From NCBI RefSeq assembly GCF_030160835.1, contig NZ_BSPC01000007.1, forward strand, positions 23,687 to 87,686: a stretch of 64,000 nt of DNA, read 5' to 3'. Of the stretch, positions 35,609-43,429 are shown one piece after another. The first letter of the stretch is position 1, and each line of letters begins with the position of its first letter. Source of the stretch: Labrys miyagiensis (GTDB lineage Bacteria; Pseudomonadota; Alphaproteobacteria; Rhizobiales; Labraceae). The notes beneath the pieces were generated by a model. That model was not told the DNA's origin and did no database searches. It was given only the letters and a program-made list of their open reading frames with translations. Position numbers and translations under genes: made by a program.

Positions 35609-36211
35609 GTGAGCGAGCGGGACCCTGATCTGCAGCGCTTCGTGACGGCCCTGCGCACGGCGCTCCGATACGCGGAGAAGAGCGCGCAGGCCGATGCCAT
35701 GCAGGCGAAGGTCTTCGCGGCGCTGGAGGAAGCCGGGCCGAAGGGCACCAGCACGCCGGCGCGGCTGCCGGTTTGCGACCAGCTCGAGCCGGCGCTCGAC
35801 GAGCTCAAGGGCAGCGCGGCCGTGCTGGAGACGGTGGGCCAGGCTCTCGCCACCTTGGCACCCTCGCTGCACTGGATCCAGCGCGGCGGCGAGAGACCCA
35901 ACGCCAATGAGCGCTTCGCCGACGGGCATGCCAATGCCACCATCATCGGCCGCGGCGGGCTGGAGGAGCGCGAGGATCTGCGCATCGGCGTCTCGCTGCT
36001 GGCGCCCGGCGTGCGCTATCCGGATCACGACCACCCGCCTGAGGAAGTCTATCTGGTGCTCTCGCCCGGCCGCTTCAGCCATGGCGGCGAGCCCTGGCAG
36101 GAACCCGGCATCGGCGGCACCTTCCACAACCCGCCGGGCATCCTGCACGCCATGGCCTCGGACGAACGCCCGCTCTTCGCCATCTGGTGTCTGTGGTCGG
36201 GGAACGGTTAG
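35609..36211 (+). CDS. DMSP-lyase-type cupin (DddL/DddQ family)
   Basis: A 200-residue protein of the dimethylsulfoniopropionate lyase cupin family. An N-terminal helical part (residues 1-85) is followed by the cupin: GVRYPDHDHPPEEVYLVLSPGRF with His140, His142, Glu146 and Tyr148, and a second motif ending PPGILHAM (His180). In DddQ and DddL the Tyr is the general base and the His/Glu set binds metal, all kept here. Many bacteria with this fold do not degrade DMSP, so the true substrate is open. GTG start with AAGAGAGG upstream. A divergent second copy is at 41566. Confidence 0.8.
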   Translation: MSERDPDLQRFVTALRTALRYAEKSAQADAMQAKVFAALEEAGPKGTSTPARLPVCDQLEPALDELKGSAAVLETVGQALATLAPSLHWIQRGGERPNANERFADGHANATIIGRGGLEEREDLRIGVSLLAPGVRYPDHDHPPEEVYLVLSPGRFSHGGEPWQEPGIGGTFHNPPGILHAMASDERPLFAIWCLWSGNG

Positions 36212-36294
36212 AGTGATATCCGATCGGAATGACGTCGTGGACCGTTCTGAAAGGAAAATGTCTGCCCCCATGGCAGGGCCACCCCCCTCGCCCC

Positions 36295-37038
36295 TTATTT
36301 CCGCCTCCCGGTGCGCAGAGCCTCGGCCCAGCCGGGGCTGCGATGGGCCTCGGCCTGGCGGGCGGCTTCCTCATGGGCGTAGGGCACCGCGATGAAATCG
36401 AGGCGGGGCGTCGCGCCGTCCCAGTCGAGGATCACATAGCGGGCAAACGGCGCGCCGGATTCGGAGACATGCGCCGGCGCTTCCGTCACCTTGTAGGCCG
36501 GCAGGCCGACGCTGCCGGGATTGACCACCAGCACATCGCCGAGCTGCGCGCAATCCGGCCGGTGGCTGTGGCCGCAGAGCACGAGACGCACCGCAGGATC
36601 GAGCCGGCCGAGCCGCGACGCGATCGCCTCGGGCCGGTCGCGCACCAGTTCGCCCTCCACCACCTTGTCGATGAGATAGAGGCAATCGTCCTCCGGCCCG
36701 GCATGGAAGGCGAGGATCCCGGGCGCCACGTCGGCGATGATGGGCAGGGCACCGAGGCGGCTGTGCTGGGCCGGCGTCAGCGCATCATGCGTGAAGCGGT
36801 CGACCGGCGACATCGCCTCCGGCGCCAGCATCCCCACCCAGCGGTCATGATTGCCGCGCACCGTCAGCGCCCCCAGCCCTTCCAGCCGCGCCATGGTCTC
36901 CGCCGGCCAGAGCGGCCCGGAGGCGCAATCGCCGAGGTCGACGATCCGGTCCGCCCCACCGCGCCGCTCAAGGTCCGCAAGCACCGCCTCGAGGGCGAGG
37001 GCGTTGCCGTGAATGTCGGCGATGACAGCGATACGCAT
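36295..37038 (-). CDS. Calcineurin-like metallophosphoesterase (YfcE/diadenosine-type)
   Basis: A 247-residue cytoplasmic phosphoesterase. The five motif blocks are in order: IADIHGN, VDLGDCASG, TVRGNHDRW, LAFHAGPEDD and LCGHSHRPDC, which supply the di-metal site. A GSVGLPA-like loop (VNPGSVGLPAY) is typical of YfcE and related phosphodiesterases. It may act on cyclic nucleotides or other phosphodiesters; not resolvable here. Convergent with the DMSP-lyase-like gene ending at 36211. Confidence 0.92.
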   Translation of the reverse strand: MRIAVIADIHGNALALEAVLADLERRGGADRIVDLGDCASGPLWPAETMARLEGLGALTVRGNHDRWVGMLAPEAMSPVDRFTHDALTPAQHSRLGALPIIADVAPGILAFHAGPEDDCLYLIDKVVEGELVRDRPEAIASRLGRLDPAVRLVLCGHSHRPDCAQLGDVLVVNPGSVGLPAYKVTEAPAHVSESGAPFARYVILDWDGATPRLDFIAVPYAHEEAARQAEAHRSPGWAEALRTGRRK

Positions 37039-37097
37039 GAGTGATTCCCGGGCAAAGACTGAGACTTGCGCGGAAGCGACGTTGCGTCAACTATCGC

Positions 37098-37195
37098 ACC
37101 CGCTTGGGCGCGACGACGCATCCAAGCATAAAGCTCGCCGATTGCGCCCTCTCGCCTCGTTTACGGGGAGGGAGGATAGAGGTGGACCGGAACTG
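37098..37195. repeat. PR2-like repeat remnant before GNAT gene
   Basis: CTCTCGCCTCGTTTACGGGGAGGGAGGATAGAGGTG corresponds to the PR2 core and its right flank, and GCTTGGGCGCGACGACGCATCC to a decayed left arm. The element ends about 17 bases before the start codon at 37212, so it lies in the 5' leader of that gene. Confidence 0.6.
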
Positions 37196-37211
37196 CACAG
37201 GCACTCTCCCC

Positions 37212-37694
37212 ATGACGGAAACCCCTTCCCCGCAAGCTCCGATGCCCGCTCCCTTCACCCTGCGCCGCCTCAGCCTCGATGACATGGATCGCGCCGCCCT
37301 CATCCATCGCACGGCGTTCGACCAGCGGCTGCCCTGGCTGGCGGGATTGCATACGCCGGAGGAGGACCGGGCCTTCTTCCGCAATCAGGTCTTTGCCGAA
37401 TGCCAAGTCTGGGGAGCGTTGGCAGAGGAGATCGTCGGCTTCATCGCCTTCTGGGAGGGTTGGGTCGACCAGCTCTATGTGCTTCCCCAGCATCAGGGCA
37501 AGGGCGCGGGCGCGGTGCTGCTGGCGCTCGCCAAGGCGGCCTCGGCGGAGCTGCAACTCTGGACCTTCCAGAGGAACCTCCCCGCCCGCCGCTTCTATGA
37601 GCGGCAGGGCTTCGTGGCAGTGCGGGAGACCGATGGCAGCGGCAATGAGGAGCGCGAGCCTGACGTGCTCTATCGCTGGCGGCGGGGCGGATAG
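37212..37694 (+). CDS. GNAT-family N-acetyltransferase
   Basis: A 160-residue GNAT: FTLRRLSLDDMDRAALIHRTAFDQRLPWLAGLHTPEEDRAFF at the N terminus, strands WGALAEEIVGFIAFWEGWVDQLYVLPQHQGKGAGAVLLALAK with the acetyl-CoA loop QGKGAG, and NLPARRFYERQGFVAV. The start at 37212 was chosen because upstream sequence in the open frame derives from a repeat. Such an RxxGxG/A GNAT with WxDxLyV is often a small-molecule or peptide N-acetyltransferase; substrate unknown. Confidence 0.9.
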   Translation: MTETPSPQAPMPAPFTLRRLSLDDMDRAALIHRTAFDQRLPWLAGLHTPEEDRAFFRNQVFAECQVWGALAEEIVGFIAFWEGWVDQLYVLPQHQGKGAGAVLLALAKAASAELQLWTFQRNLPARRFYERQGFVAVRETDGSGNEEREPDVLYRWRRGG

Positions 37695-37727
37695 CGCCTT
37701 GGGATCAGCGGAGAGGCGCCACCCTTC

Positions 37728-38126
37728 TCAGGGCGCGGGCACCGAATGATGTTCGTGCTCGATGATCCATTCGCCGGCGATCTTGCGCAGGCCCATGGTC
37801 AAGCGGAAGTCGAGATCGGCGGGCTGGCCATTGTCGTCGGGGCCGTAGCAATGGCCGTGGGCGGTGGCGAAGGCGACATCTTCGCCGGCGGTGATCCGGA
37901 TGTCGGAGAACTCGAACTTCACGGGGCCGGTGGACCAGCCGAGGAAGAGATCCCACGTCGCCCGATAGGCTGCAAGGCCCTCGCTCTGGAACGGCCCGGG
38001 CACGTCGAACATCAGCATGCCGGGCGAATGGCTCTTCAGGATGCCCTCATAATCGCGTCGGCGCACGGCGTCGCACCAGGCCTCGATCAGGCTGCGGATG
38101 GCGTGCTGATCGCTGTCGGATGTCAT
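37728..38126 (-). CDS. SnoaL-like/NTF2-fold protein
   Basis: A 132-residue NTF2-like protein: DQHAIRSLIEAWCDAVRRRDYEGILKSHSPGMLMFDVPGPF, then a cone of strands (VKFEFSDIRITAGEDVAFATAHGHCYG) ending LRKIAGEWIIEHEHHSVPAP. The final EHEHHS pattern is typical of the SgcJ/EcaC-like group. Function ranges from polyketide cyclase-like to ligand binding and cannot be set here. The Met at 38126 follows a GGCAGCC context; 38144 is an alternative. Confidence 0.88.
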   Translation of the reverse strand: MTSDSDQHAIRSLIEAWCDAVRRRDYEGILKSHSPGMLMFDVPGPFQSEGLAAYRATWDLFLGWSTGPVKFEFSDIRITAGEDVAFATAHGHCYGPDDNGQPADLDFRLTMGLRKIAGEWIIEHEHHSVPAP

Positions 38127-38233
38127 GGCTGCCTCCTGGCGCAAGGAACGCGTATGCCAAGCTTTACGGAGCGTGGTGCCATGTTGTTACGACGGAACAA
38201 GCCGCAGAACCCGTCCCAGGAAAGGCGCGGGGG

Positions 38234-38253
38234 CTCCCCACGAAGCTGGGGAG
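38234..38253. repeat. PR3 hairpin fragment
   Basis: CTCCCCACGAAGCTGGGGAG matches the outer hairpin of the PR3 copy at 40131-40366. It lies between two minus-strand genes and in the 3' region of the GNAT gene that ends at 38287. Confidence 0.65.
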
Positions 38254-38286
38254 GGAGGGCGCCTCATCCGGCGATGGCAGCGTTCG

Positions 38287-38778
38287 TCACGATCCCCCTG
38301 CCCGCTGCTCCAGCGTCGCGCCGGCAACCTCGACGAGCGCATCGGCGGAGAGGCGGAAGAAGACCCTGTCCTCCTGTGCCTGCGCGCCGAGCTCGGCATA
38401 GAAGCGCTGCAGCCTTTCGTTGCGCCGGTCGGCGGTCCAGTCGATCCGAGCGAAGCCACGCTCGAGGGCGAGGCGCGCAAGCGCGCGCAGCAACGCCTTG
38501 CCGACGCCCTGGCCCCGCGCCCGCTCCGAGACGAAGAGCTCCTTCATGAACAGGCCGGGCTTCAGCCCCGGGCCGGGATAGAGCGACGAGAAGGCCACGA
38601 AGCCCATGATGGCATCCGTCTCGGCCAGCAGGATTCCGGCTCCCGCCGGCAGTGCATTCAGGGAGGCACGGATCGCATCGGCGGCCGGCACCGGGACGCC
38701 GTAATGGCGCTGCATCTCCTGGAGCAGCAAGACGAGCTGGGGAATATCATCCGGAGCAAAGGGGCGGATCTTGAGCAT
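38287..38778 (-). CDS. GNAT-family N-acetyltransferase
   Basis: A 163-residue GNAT: MLKIRPFAPDDIPQLVLLLQEMQRHYG, LAETDAIMGFVAFSSLYPGPGLKPGLFMKELFVSERARGQGVGKALLRALARLA (acetyl-CoA loop RGQGVG), and DRRNERLQRFYAELGA. Most similar in outline to diamine or spermidine-type acetyltransferases (KELFV instead of a short loop). The substrate is not determined. The Met at 38778 was chosen since residues before it do not fit the first strand. Confidence 0.88.
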   Translation of the reverse strand: MLKIRPFAPDDIPQLVLLLQEMQRHYGVPVPAADAIRASLNALPAGAGILLAETDAIMGFVAFSSLYPGPGLKPGLFMKELFVSERARGQGVGKALLRALARLALERGFARIDWTADRRNERLQRFYAELGAQAQEDRVFFRLSADALVEVAGATLEQRAGGS

Positions 38779-39007
38779 CGGGTCGGTTCGCTTGGCTTGC
38801 ACGATCTTGGTTTGAGGCGCGGCCGTGAAGAATGGAATCGCGGGGTCAGTGCAGACTATCCAACGCCCGAGCGAGGCGTAACAAGCCGAGGCGTAAAGTT
38901 TCCACTCCCAGGCGTGACGCTTTTATCGCGATTGTGTTTGGGAGAGGTGCCACGGCGATGCAGCTCACGGGGCATAGGCGCTACTTTGGTCGATAAAGGC
39001 GAAAGAC

Positions 39008-39093
39008 CGTCATTGCGAGCGCAGCGAAGCAATCCAGGGGCCAAAGTGCGGTGTCTGCTGCCCCTGGGTTGCTTCGCTGCGCTCGCAATGACG
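39008..39093. repeat. PR4: 33-bp near-perfect inverted repeat
   Basis: The 33-base left arm at 39008-39040 (starting CGTCATTGCGAGCGCAGCGA) and the right arm at 39061-39093 (ending TCGCTGCGCTCGCAATGACG) match with one mismatch across a 20-base loop. Elements of this sequence are common in Hyphomicrobiales genomes by my recollection. The 393-base gap 38779-39171 otherwise shows only two short CGAGGCGTA direct repeats near 38874-38895. Confidence 0.9.
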
Positions 39094-39171
39094 AGCTGGA
39101 TTCCGCCTCTGCCCACAAAGTTAGCACCCGTGGACTAACGGGGCGTGATTACCAGGGACTGGGAGCATTCC

Positions 39172-40053
39172 TCAACCCAGCTCCCGCATCGCCAGCGCGA
39201 ACGCCTCTGGTGCCTCCTGGGGCAGGTTGTGGCCGATGCCCGGGAGGATGCGGCGGTCATAGGCGGCGGTGAAATGGGGGGCGTCGCGGTCTTCGGGGGC
39301 AGGCGGGTCGACGCCGTCGTCGGCGCCCTGCAGCACGATTGCCGGCACGGTGATGGCGGGCTGCGCTGCGAGGCGCGCCTCGATGCTGGCATAGGCGGGA
39401 TCGCCGGGGATGCCGCCATAGCGATGGCGGTAGGAATGGATGACGATGTCGACGAAATCCGGATTGTCGAAGGCGGCGGCGCTACGCGCGAAGGTTTCCT
39501 CGTCGAAGGCCCAGCTCGGCGACCACAGCTTCCACAGGAGATGGCAGAGCGCGCGGCGCTTTTGCGCGAGGCCGGCCCGGCCACGCTCGGAATGGAAGTA
39601 ATACTGGTACCAGAAGCGCGCCTCTTCCTCCGGCTCGGCTGGAATGCCGGCGCGGGCGATGTCCTGGATGTTGTAGCCGGTGCCACAGCTCACCAGGCCC
39701 CGCACGCGCTCCGGCCACAACGCCGCGACGATCGAGGCGGCCCGCCCGCCCCAGTCATAGCCGCCGAGGAGCGCGCGGGGAATGCCGAGCGCATCCATGA
39801 AGGCGAGGAGATCGGCCCCGAGCGCCGCCTGCTCGCCGGAGCGCGGAGTCTCAGCCAAGAGAAAGCGTGTCGGCCCGTAGCCGCGCAGAAAGGGCACGAG
39901 ACAGCGCAGGCCCGAGGCGGCAAGGAGATCGGACACCGCGTCATAGGCATGGATATCATAGGGAAAGCCGTGCAGCAGGATGACGGGCGGCCCATCGGCA
40001 GGCCCGGTTTCGAGATAGGCGATATCGAGGACGCCGGCCTGGATGGATTTCAT
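39172..40053 (-). CDS. Alpha/beta hydrolase
   Basis: A 293-residue hydrolase: VILLHGFPYDIHAYD (oxyanion loop HGFP), then GLRCLVPFLRGYGPTRF, and a nucleophile-elbow segment LLGGYDWGGRAASIVAAL in which the elbow reads GYDWGG, so the nucleophile is Asp, as in epoxide hydrolases and dehalogenases. The C-terminal His is in PGIGHNLPQEAPEAF. Cap-domain residues WYQYYFHSERGRAG resemble fluoroacetate dehalogenase or epoxide hydrolase. The Met at 40053 was chosen; further upstream the frame runs into a palindromic repeat. Confidence 0.88.
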   Translation of the reverse strand: MKSIQAGVLDIAYLETGPADGPPVILLHGFPYDIHAYDAVSDLLAASGLRCLVPFLRGYGPTRFLLAETPRSGEQAALGADLLAFMDALGIPRALLGGYDWGGRAASIVAALWPERVRGLVSCGTGYNIQDIARAGIPAEPEEEARFWYQYYFHSERGRAGLAQKRRALCHLLWKLWSPSWAFDEETFARSAAAFDNPDFVDIVIHSYRHRYGGIPGDPAYASIEARLAAQPAITVPAIVLQGADDGVDPPAPEDRDAPHFTAAYDRRILPGIGHNLPQEAPEAFALAMRELG

Positions 40054-40130
40054 GCGTGGGGCTCCGGGGGAGAAGAGCTTAGAGGCATGCTGCTGACATG
40101 AGTTTGTCAACAGTGATTGGGAGTTGTGAA

Positions 40131-40366
40131 AGAGGCGCGACGCGAAAAGCCTCCCCCACGAAGCTGGGGGAGGTGGCATTGCGAAGCAATGACGGAGGGG
40201 GTGTGGCCCGACGGGCTCGACCCAAAAAAGGAAGTGCTGAAATCACTCCCGGGAAGAAGCTCCGCCTTTTCTTCTTTGTCGAGCCCGTTGGGCCACACCC
40301 CCTCCGTCACGACTACGTCGTGCCACCTCCCCCAGCTTCGTGGGGGAGGCTCGCGACGCGCCTCTT
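40131..40366. repeat. PR3: long inverted repeat with compensatory inner hairpins
   Basis: Left arm from 40131 (AGAGGCGCGACGCGAAAAGC) and right arm ending 40366 are inverted over about 100 bases each, with modules CTCCCCCACGAAGCTGGGGG, GGTGG, an inner hairpin, GACGGAGGGGGTGTGGCC and GGGCTCGAC. The inner hairpins differ: CATTGCGAAGCAATG (40177-40191) versus CACGACTACGTCGTG (40308-40322), both fully paired. It overlaps the 3' end of the DinB gene. Confidence 0.88.
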
Positions 40367-40872
40367 CCCCTCCCCAGCTCCCTCCGCCCCGGCTCCGTCT
40401 GGTGCAGATAGACCGCCAGCGTGTCCCAGGGCGGCGTGATGCCGAGTTGCGCCAGGATGCGGCAGGCCTCGCCGCGGTGGATGGTGGCGTGCACAGCCAC
40501 ATGCAGGAGCATCTCTTCCCGCGTCATGCAGCCTCTGTCGCCATCGGTGAAGGCGAAGGAGACGGGCTCCCCCAGCGTCTCGGGCAAGGCCTCGCCGATA
40601 TAATCGAGATACCAGCGGTCGATCGCGGCGAGACTGGCGCCAAGGTCCGCCAGCGCCGGCGTCTCGACCGTGTTGTCCGAGGCATAGGGATGCGCGCCGC
40701 CGGTGAGATGCGCCGCGAAGATGCGGGCGACCACGTGATAGTGGTTGACGAGGCGCAGCGCCGTCTTGAGGGCCTCGGCCCGCGCCACCGGATCGACCAG
40801 CGCGAGCTTGCCGATGAGCTCGGCATTCGCCCAGGCGTGATAGCCATAGAGGGTGCGCAGCAGGGTGCTCAT
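40243..40872 (-). CDS. DinB-family protein with a repeat-derived C-terminal tail
   Basis: A 209-residue protein. Residues 1-165 are a complete DinB four-helix bundle: LLRTLYGYHAWANAELIGKLALV, VNHYHVVARIFAAHL, and MLLHVAVHATIHRGEACRILAQLG, with His46, His128 and His132 as likely metal ligands. The normal family end is at about HQTEPGRRELG (near 40371). Residues about 168-209 (Arg/Gly-rich) and the stop codon are encoded inside the PR3 inverted repeat at 40131-40366, meaning the repeat has extended the gene. DinB relatives use thiols or act in damage response; no specific role is set. Divergent from a TetR gene 65 bases away. Confidence 0.85.
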   Translation of the reverse strand: MSTLLRTLYGYHAWANAELIGKLALVDPVARAEALKTALRLVNHYHVVARIFAAHLTGGAHPYASDNTVETPALADLGASLAAIDRWYLDYIGEALPETLGEPVSFAFTDGDRGCMTREEMLLHVAVHATIHRGEACRILAQLGITPPWDTLAVYLHQTEPGRRELGRGRGASRASPTKLGEVARRSRDGGGVAQRARQRRKGGASSRE

Positions 40873-40883
40873 CGCCGATACTC

Positions 40884-40933
40884 CCGTTCCCGCGAAAATG
40901 TGAGTAAGTTCTCCATATTCTGAGCGGGAGCGG
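40884..40933. promoter_or_regulatory. Inverted repeat between DinB and TetR genes
   Basis: CCGTTCCCGC (40884-40893) and GCGGGAGCGG (40924-40933) are inverted with one mismatch across 30 bases inside the 65-base divergent promoter region. They may be two half-sites for the TetR product. Support is positional. Confidence 0.4.
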
Positions 40934-40937
40934 AAAA

Positions 40938-41579
40938 TTGTCTACTCGCATTGTCAGGCCCCGCGCCGCCCTGCGCAAAGAACCGCGCCAGGCCCGTTCG
41001 CGGGCCACGGTAGAGGCGGTGATCGAGGCCGGGGCTCGCATTCTGAGCGCCGAGGGCTGGGCCGGCTTCACCACCAACAAGGTGGCGGAGGCGGCCGGGG
41101 TGAGCATCGGCTCGCTCTATCAATATTTCCCCGACAAGGTCTCGCTGGTCGGCGCCATCCGGCGTCGGCATCTCGACGACAGCCTCGCCGCGGTGAAGCG
41201 GGCCGGAGCGGGCGACATGCCGCTGGAGGACTTCGTGGCCGGTCTCGTCGACAACCTCATCGCCGCCCACCGCCTCCATCCCGGCCTGCAGCGCGTGCTG
41301 CTCGACGAGGCGCCGGGCATGGACGAATTCTGGGAGCAGAACGCCCGGGTCGAGGCCGACTACATGGCCTGCTTCACCGATATCGCCGCGGCCTATCGCG
41401 GGCGCCGTGGCGGTGTCGATGACGAGACCATGGGCGCGATCATCTCGGACACCATCGACGGCGTGATCCACAACGCCGCCCGCCGCGGCAGGCTGGGAGA
41501 CGCGGCGATCCGGGGCGAACTCGCGCGGATCATCCAACTCTATCTGGCGGAGGGGGCGGCTGGCGTCAGGACGGCATAG
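40938..41579 (+). CDS. TetR-family transcriptional regulator
   Basis: A 213-residue TetR. The DNA-binding part is RQARSRATVEAVIEAGARILSAEGWAGFTTNKVAEAAGVSIGSLYQYFPDKVSLVGAI from residue 18. The C-terminal ligand domain contains LLDEAPGMDEFWEQNARVEADY. TTG start at 40938 is preferred because GCGGGAGCGG lies upstream and no ATG precedes the HTH. It probably regulates itself and the divergent DinB gene. Its 3' end overlaps the convergent DMSP-lyase-like gene by 14 bases. Confidence 0.88.
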   Translation: MSTRIVRPRAALRKEPRQARSRATVEAVIEAGARILSAEGWAGFTTNKVAEAAGVSIGSLYQYFPDKVSLVGAIRRRHLDDSLAAVKRAGAGDMPLEDFVAGLVDNLIAAHRLHPGLQRVLLDEAPGMDEFWEQNARVEADYMACFTDIAAAYRGRRGGVDDETMGAIISDTIDGVIHNAARRGRLGDAAIRGELARIIQLYLAEGAAGVRTA

Positions 41580-42246
41580 CCTTCCCTGCCACATCGAGCC
41601 TCGCCTCCGTGGCAAGATCCCCGCGCCAGAGATAGAGCGCCGCCAGGGCCTGTTCGCCGGCGCGCATGGCGTGCGGCGCCTTGGGTGGGTGATGGATCAC
41701 CGCGCCGGCAGGCCTTTCGGTCCACCCGCCCACGGCGATCTCCGCCTCCCCCCGCTGCCAGTCGCCGAACGTGAGAGGAATGTAGATCTCCTCCGCCGGG
41801 TGGCGGTGCGCGGGATAGAAGATGTGCGGGCCGAGCAACAGCACGCCGCAACGGATGCCGGCTGCGACGAGGCCATAGGGGCCGGCGATCTCGCTATAGC
41901 CATAGCCGTCGAGAAAGCCGGGATCGGGCGGGCTCACCCGGTAGTTGGGATTCTGCCGCCAGCGCAGAAAGGGCGAGAGGGCCGCAAGAACCTCGGCCAC
42001 GGGCGCAAGGGCCGCCTGCTCCTTCGGCGCACGCGCGAGGCAATCGGACCAGTCGCGCAGCACGGGCAGAAACGCCTCGCCATCGCCCGGCTGGCGGTGG
42101 AAGGGTTCCCGCGGCAGGGCGGCCAGGAAGGGGCGGGCGAATTCGGCCTCGCCGCCGAGGAGGCGGCCGATCTCGCCGAGCAGCCGGGCGAGCAGAGCAT
42201 CCGGCGCCGTGCCGGCGGATGGTTGGGCGCGATGCGGCTCGGACAT
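41566..42246 (-). CDS. DMSP-lyase-type cupin (DddL/DddQ family), second copy
   Basis: A 226-residue relative of the gene at 35609. After a helical N-terminal part come the motifs FYPAHRHPAEEIYIPLTFG, with His147, His149, Glu153 and Tyr155, and VIHHPPKAPHAM with His192. It also has the FLRWRQNPNY region common to the family. The catalytic-type residues are kept. It overlaps TetR at its end, lies next to a LysR gene 90 bases upstream, and could be regulated by either. DMSP cleavage is plausible but not shown. Confidence 0.8.
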   Translation of the reverse strand: MSEPHRAQPSAGTAPDALLARLLGEIGRLLGGEAEFARPFLAALPREPFHRQPGDGEAFLPVLRDWSDCLARAPKEQAALAPVAEVLAALSPFLRWRQNPNYRVSPPDPGFLDGYGYSEIAGPYGLVAAGIRCGVLLLGPHIFYPAHRHPAEEIYIPLTFGDWQRGEAEIAVGGWTERPAGAVIHHPPKAPHAMRAGEQALAALYLWRGDLATEARLDVAGKAMPS

Positions 42247-42336
42247 GCTGTCGTCCCTGGATAGTGTCAAGGCCACACAAGGGAGCCGGCGCGGCAAAGC
42301 ATAGGCATCGGATCGGCCGGCAGGCAAGCGGGACGA

Positions 42337-43287
42337 TCATTCGCCCTCGCGGCTTTCCTCCAGGCCATGGTGCCAGGCACGGCAGGTGGAGAGCAGCAGG
42401 CCGCGCAGCCAGCGATGGGCCGGATCGGCATCGAGACGCGGATGCCAGAGCTGCGATATCGTGATCGCCGCGGTCCGCACTGGCAGGGGAAAGGATTCGA
42501 CCGGCGCCTGCGCCGTTTCGAGCCAACGCTCCTGCTCGGCGCGGATGAAGGAATGCGTCACCAGTGCCACCAGGTCGGTGGTGCAGGCCACCGCCATCGC
42601 GGCGGGAAAGCCGGGAACCATGACCACGACATGGCGCCTGAGGCCGAGCGCCGCCAGCGCCTCGTCGACCGGGCCATCCCAGCGCCCGCGCCGAGAGGTC
42701 ACCACATGGGAACAGGCGGCATAGCGCTCGGGCGTGATCTCGCCCGCCATCAGCGCATGCCCGCGCCGCACCACGCCGACGAAATGGTCGCGGAACAGCG
42801 CCTGCACGCGCACCTCCGGCCCGCTGGCGCCGAGCACGCCGATCTCGAGGTCGATCAGTCCCTCGCGCAGCGGGCGGACATCCTTGTCCGGCTTCGGCGC
42901 AAAACGCAGGCGCACCCCGGGTGCCGCCAGCCTGGCGGCGGCAACGAGCCGGCCGGCGAGCGCATCGACGAAGCCCTCATTGGCACGGATGGTGAAGACG
43001 CGCTCGAGGCTGGTAAGGTCCAACCCCTCGGCCACCGGCTGCAGCACCGCCCGCACTTCATGCGCCAGCTCTCCCACGCGCGCCTGCAGCAGGGCGGCAT
43101 GGGGCGTCGGCACGAGGCCGCGTCCGGCGCGGACTAGCAGGGGATCGCCGGTGGCGGCGCGCAGGCGGGCGAGCGTCCGGCTCATGGCGGAAGCGCTGAG
43201 ACCCAGCCGGCGGGCCGCGCCGGCGACGCTGCCTTCCGCGAGCAGGGCGTCGAGGGCGGTCAGGAGGTTGAGGTCGGTCTCGGGCAT
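42337..43287 (-). CDS. LysR-family transcriptional regulator
   Basis: A 316-residue NodD/NahR-like LysR: PETDLNLLTALDALLAEGSVAGAARRLGLSASAMSRTLARLRAATGDPLLVRAGRGLVPTPHA (residues 2-64), with an effector domain FTIRANEGFVDALAGRL and EGLIDLEIGVLG. The start at 43287 (MPETDLN) follows a weak GCCTCGCGC. It is divergent from the MFS transporter at 43430, its likely target, by 142 bases. Confidence 0.9.
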   Translation of the reverse strand: MPETDLNLLTALDALLAEGSVAGAARRLGLSASAMSRTLARLRAATGDPLLVRAGRGLVPTPHAALLQARVGELAHEVRAVLQPVAEGLDLTSLERVFTIRANEGFVDALAGRLVAAARLAAPGVRLRFAPKPDKDVRPLREGLIDLEIGVLGASGPEVRVQALFRDHFVGVVRRGHALMAGEITPERYAACSHVVTSRRGRWDGPVDEALAALGLRRHVVVMVPGFPAAMAVACTTDLVALVTHSFIRAEQERWLETAQAPVESFPLPVRTAAITISQLWHPRLDADPAHRWLRGLLLSTCRAWHHGLEESREGE

Positions 43288-43429
43288 GCGCGAGGCTAGC
43301 ACAGTCGATGGGTGTCTTCATCCCTGACATGGCGTTGCATGCAGCTATTCAATGCATCCCCTGCGCCTTCCGCCATGGCTGGCCGGCACTATCCTGTCCC
43401 GGACACCTTCATCCGGAAAGATCACGACC

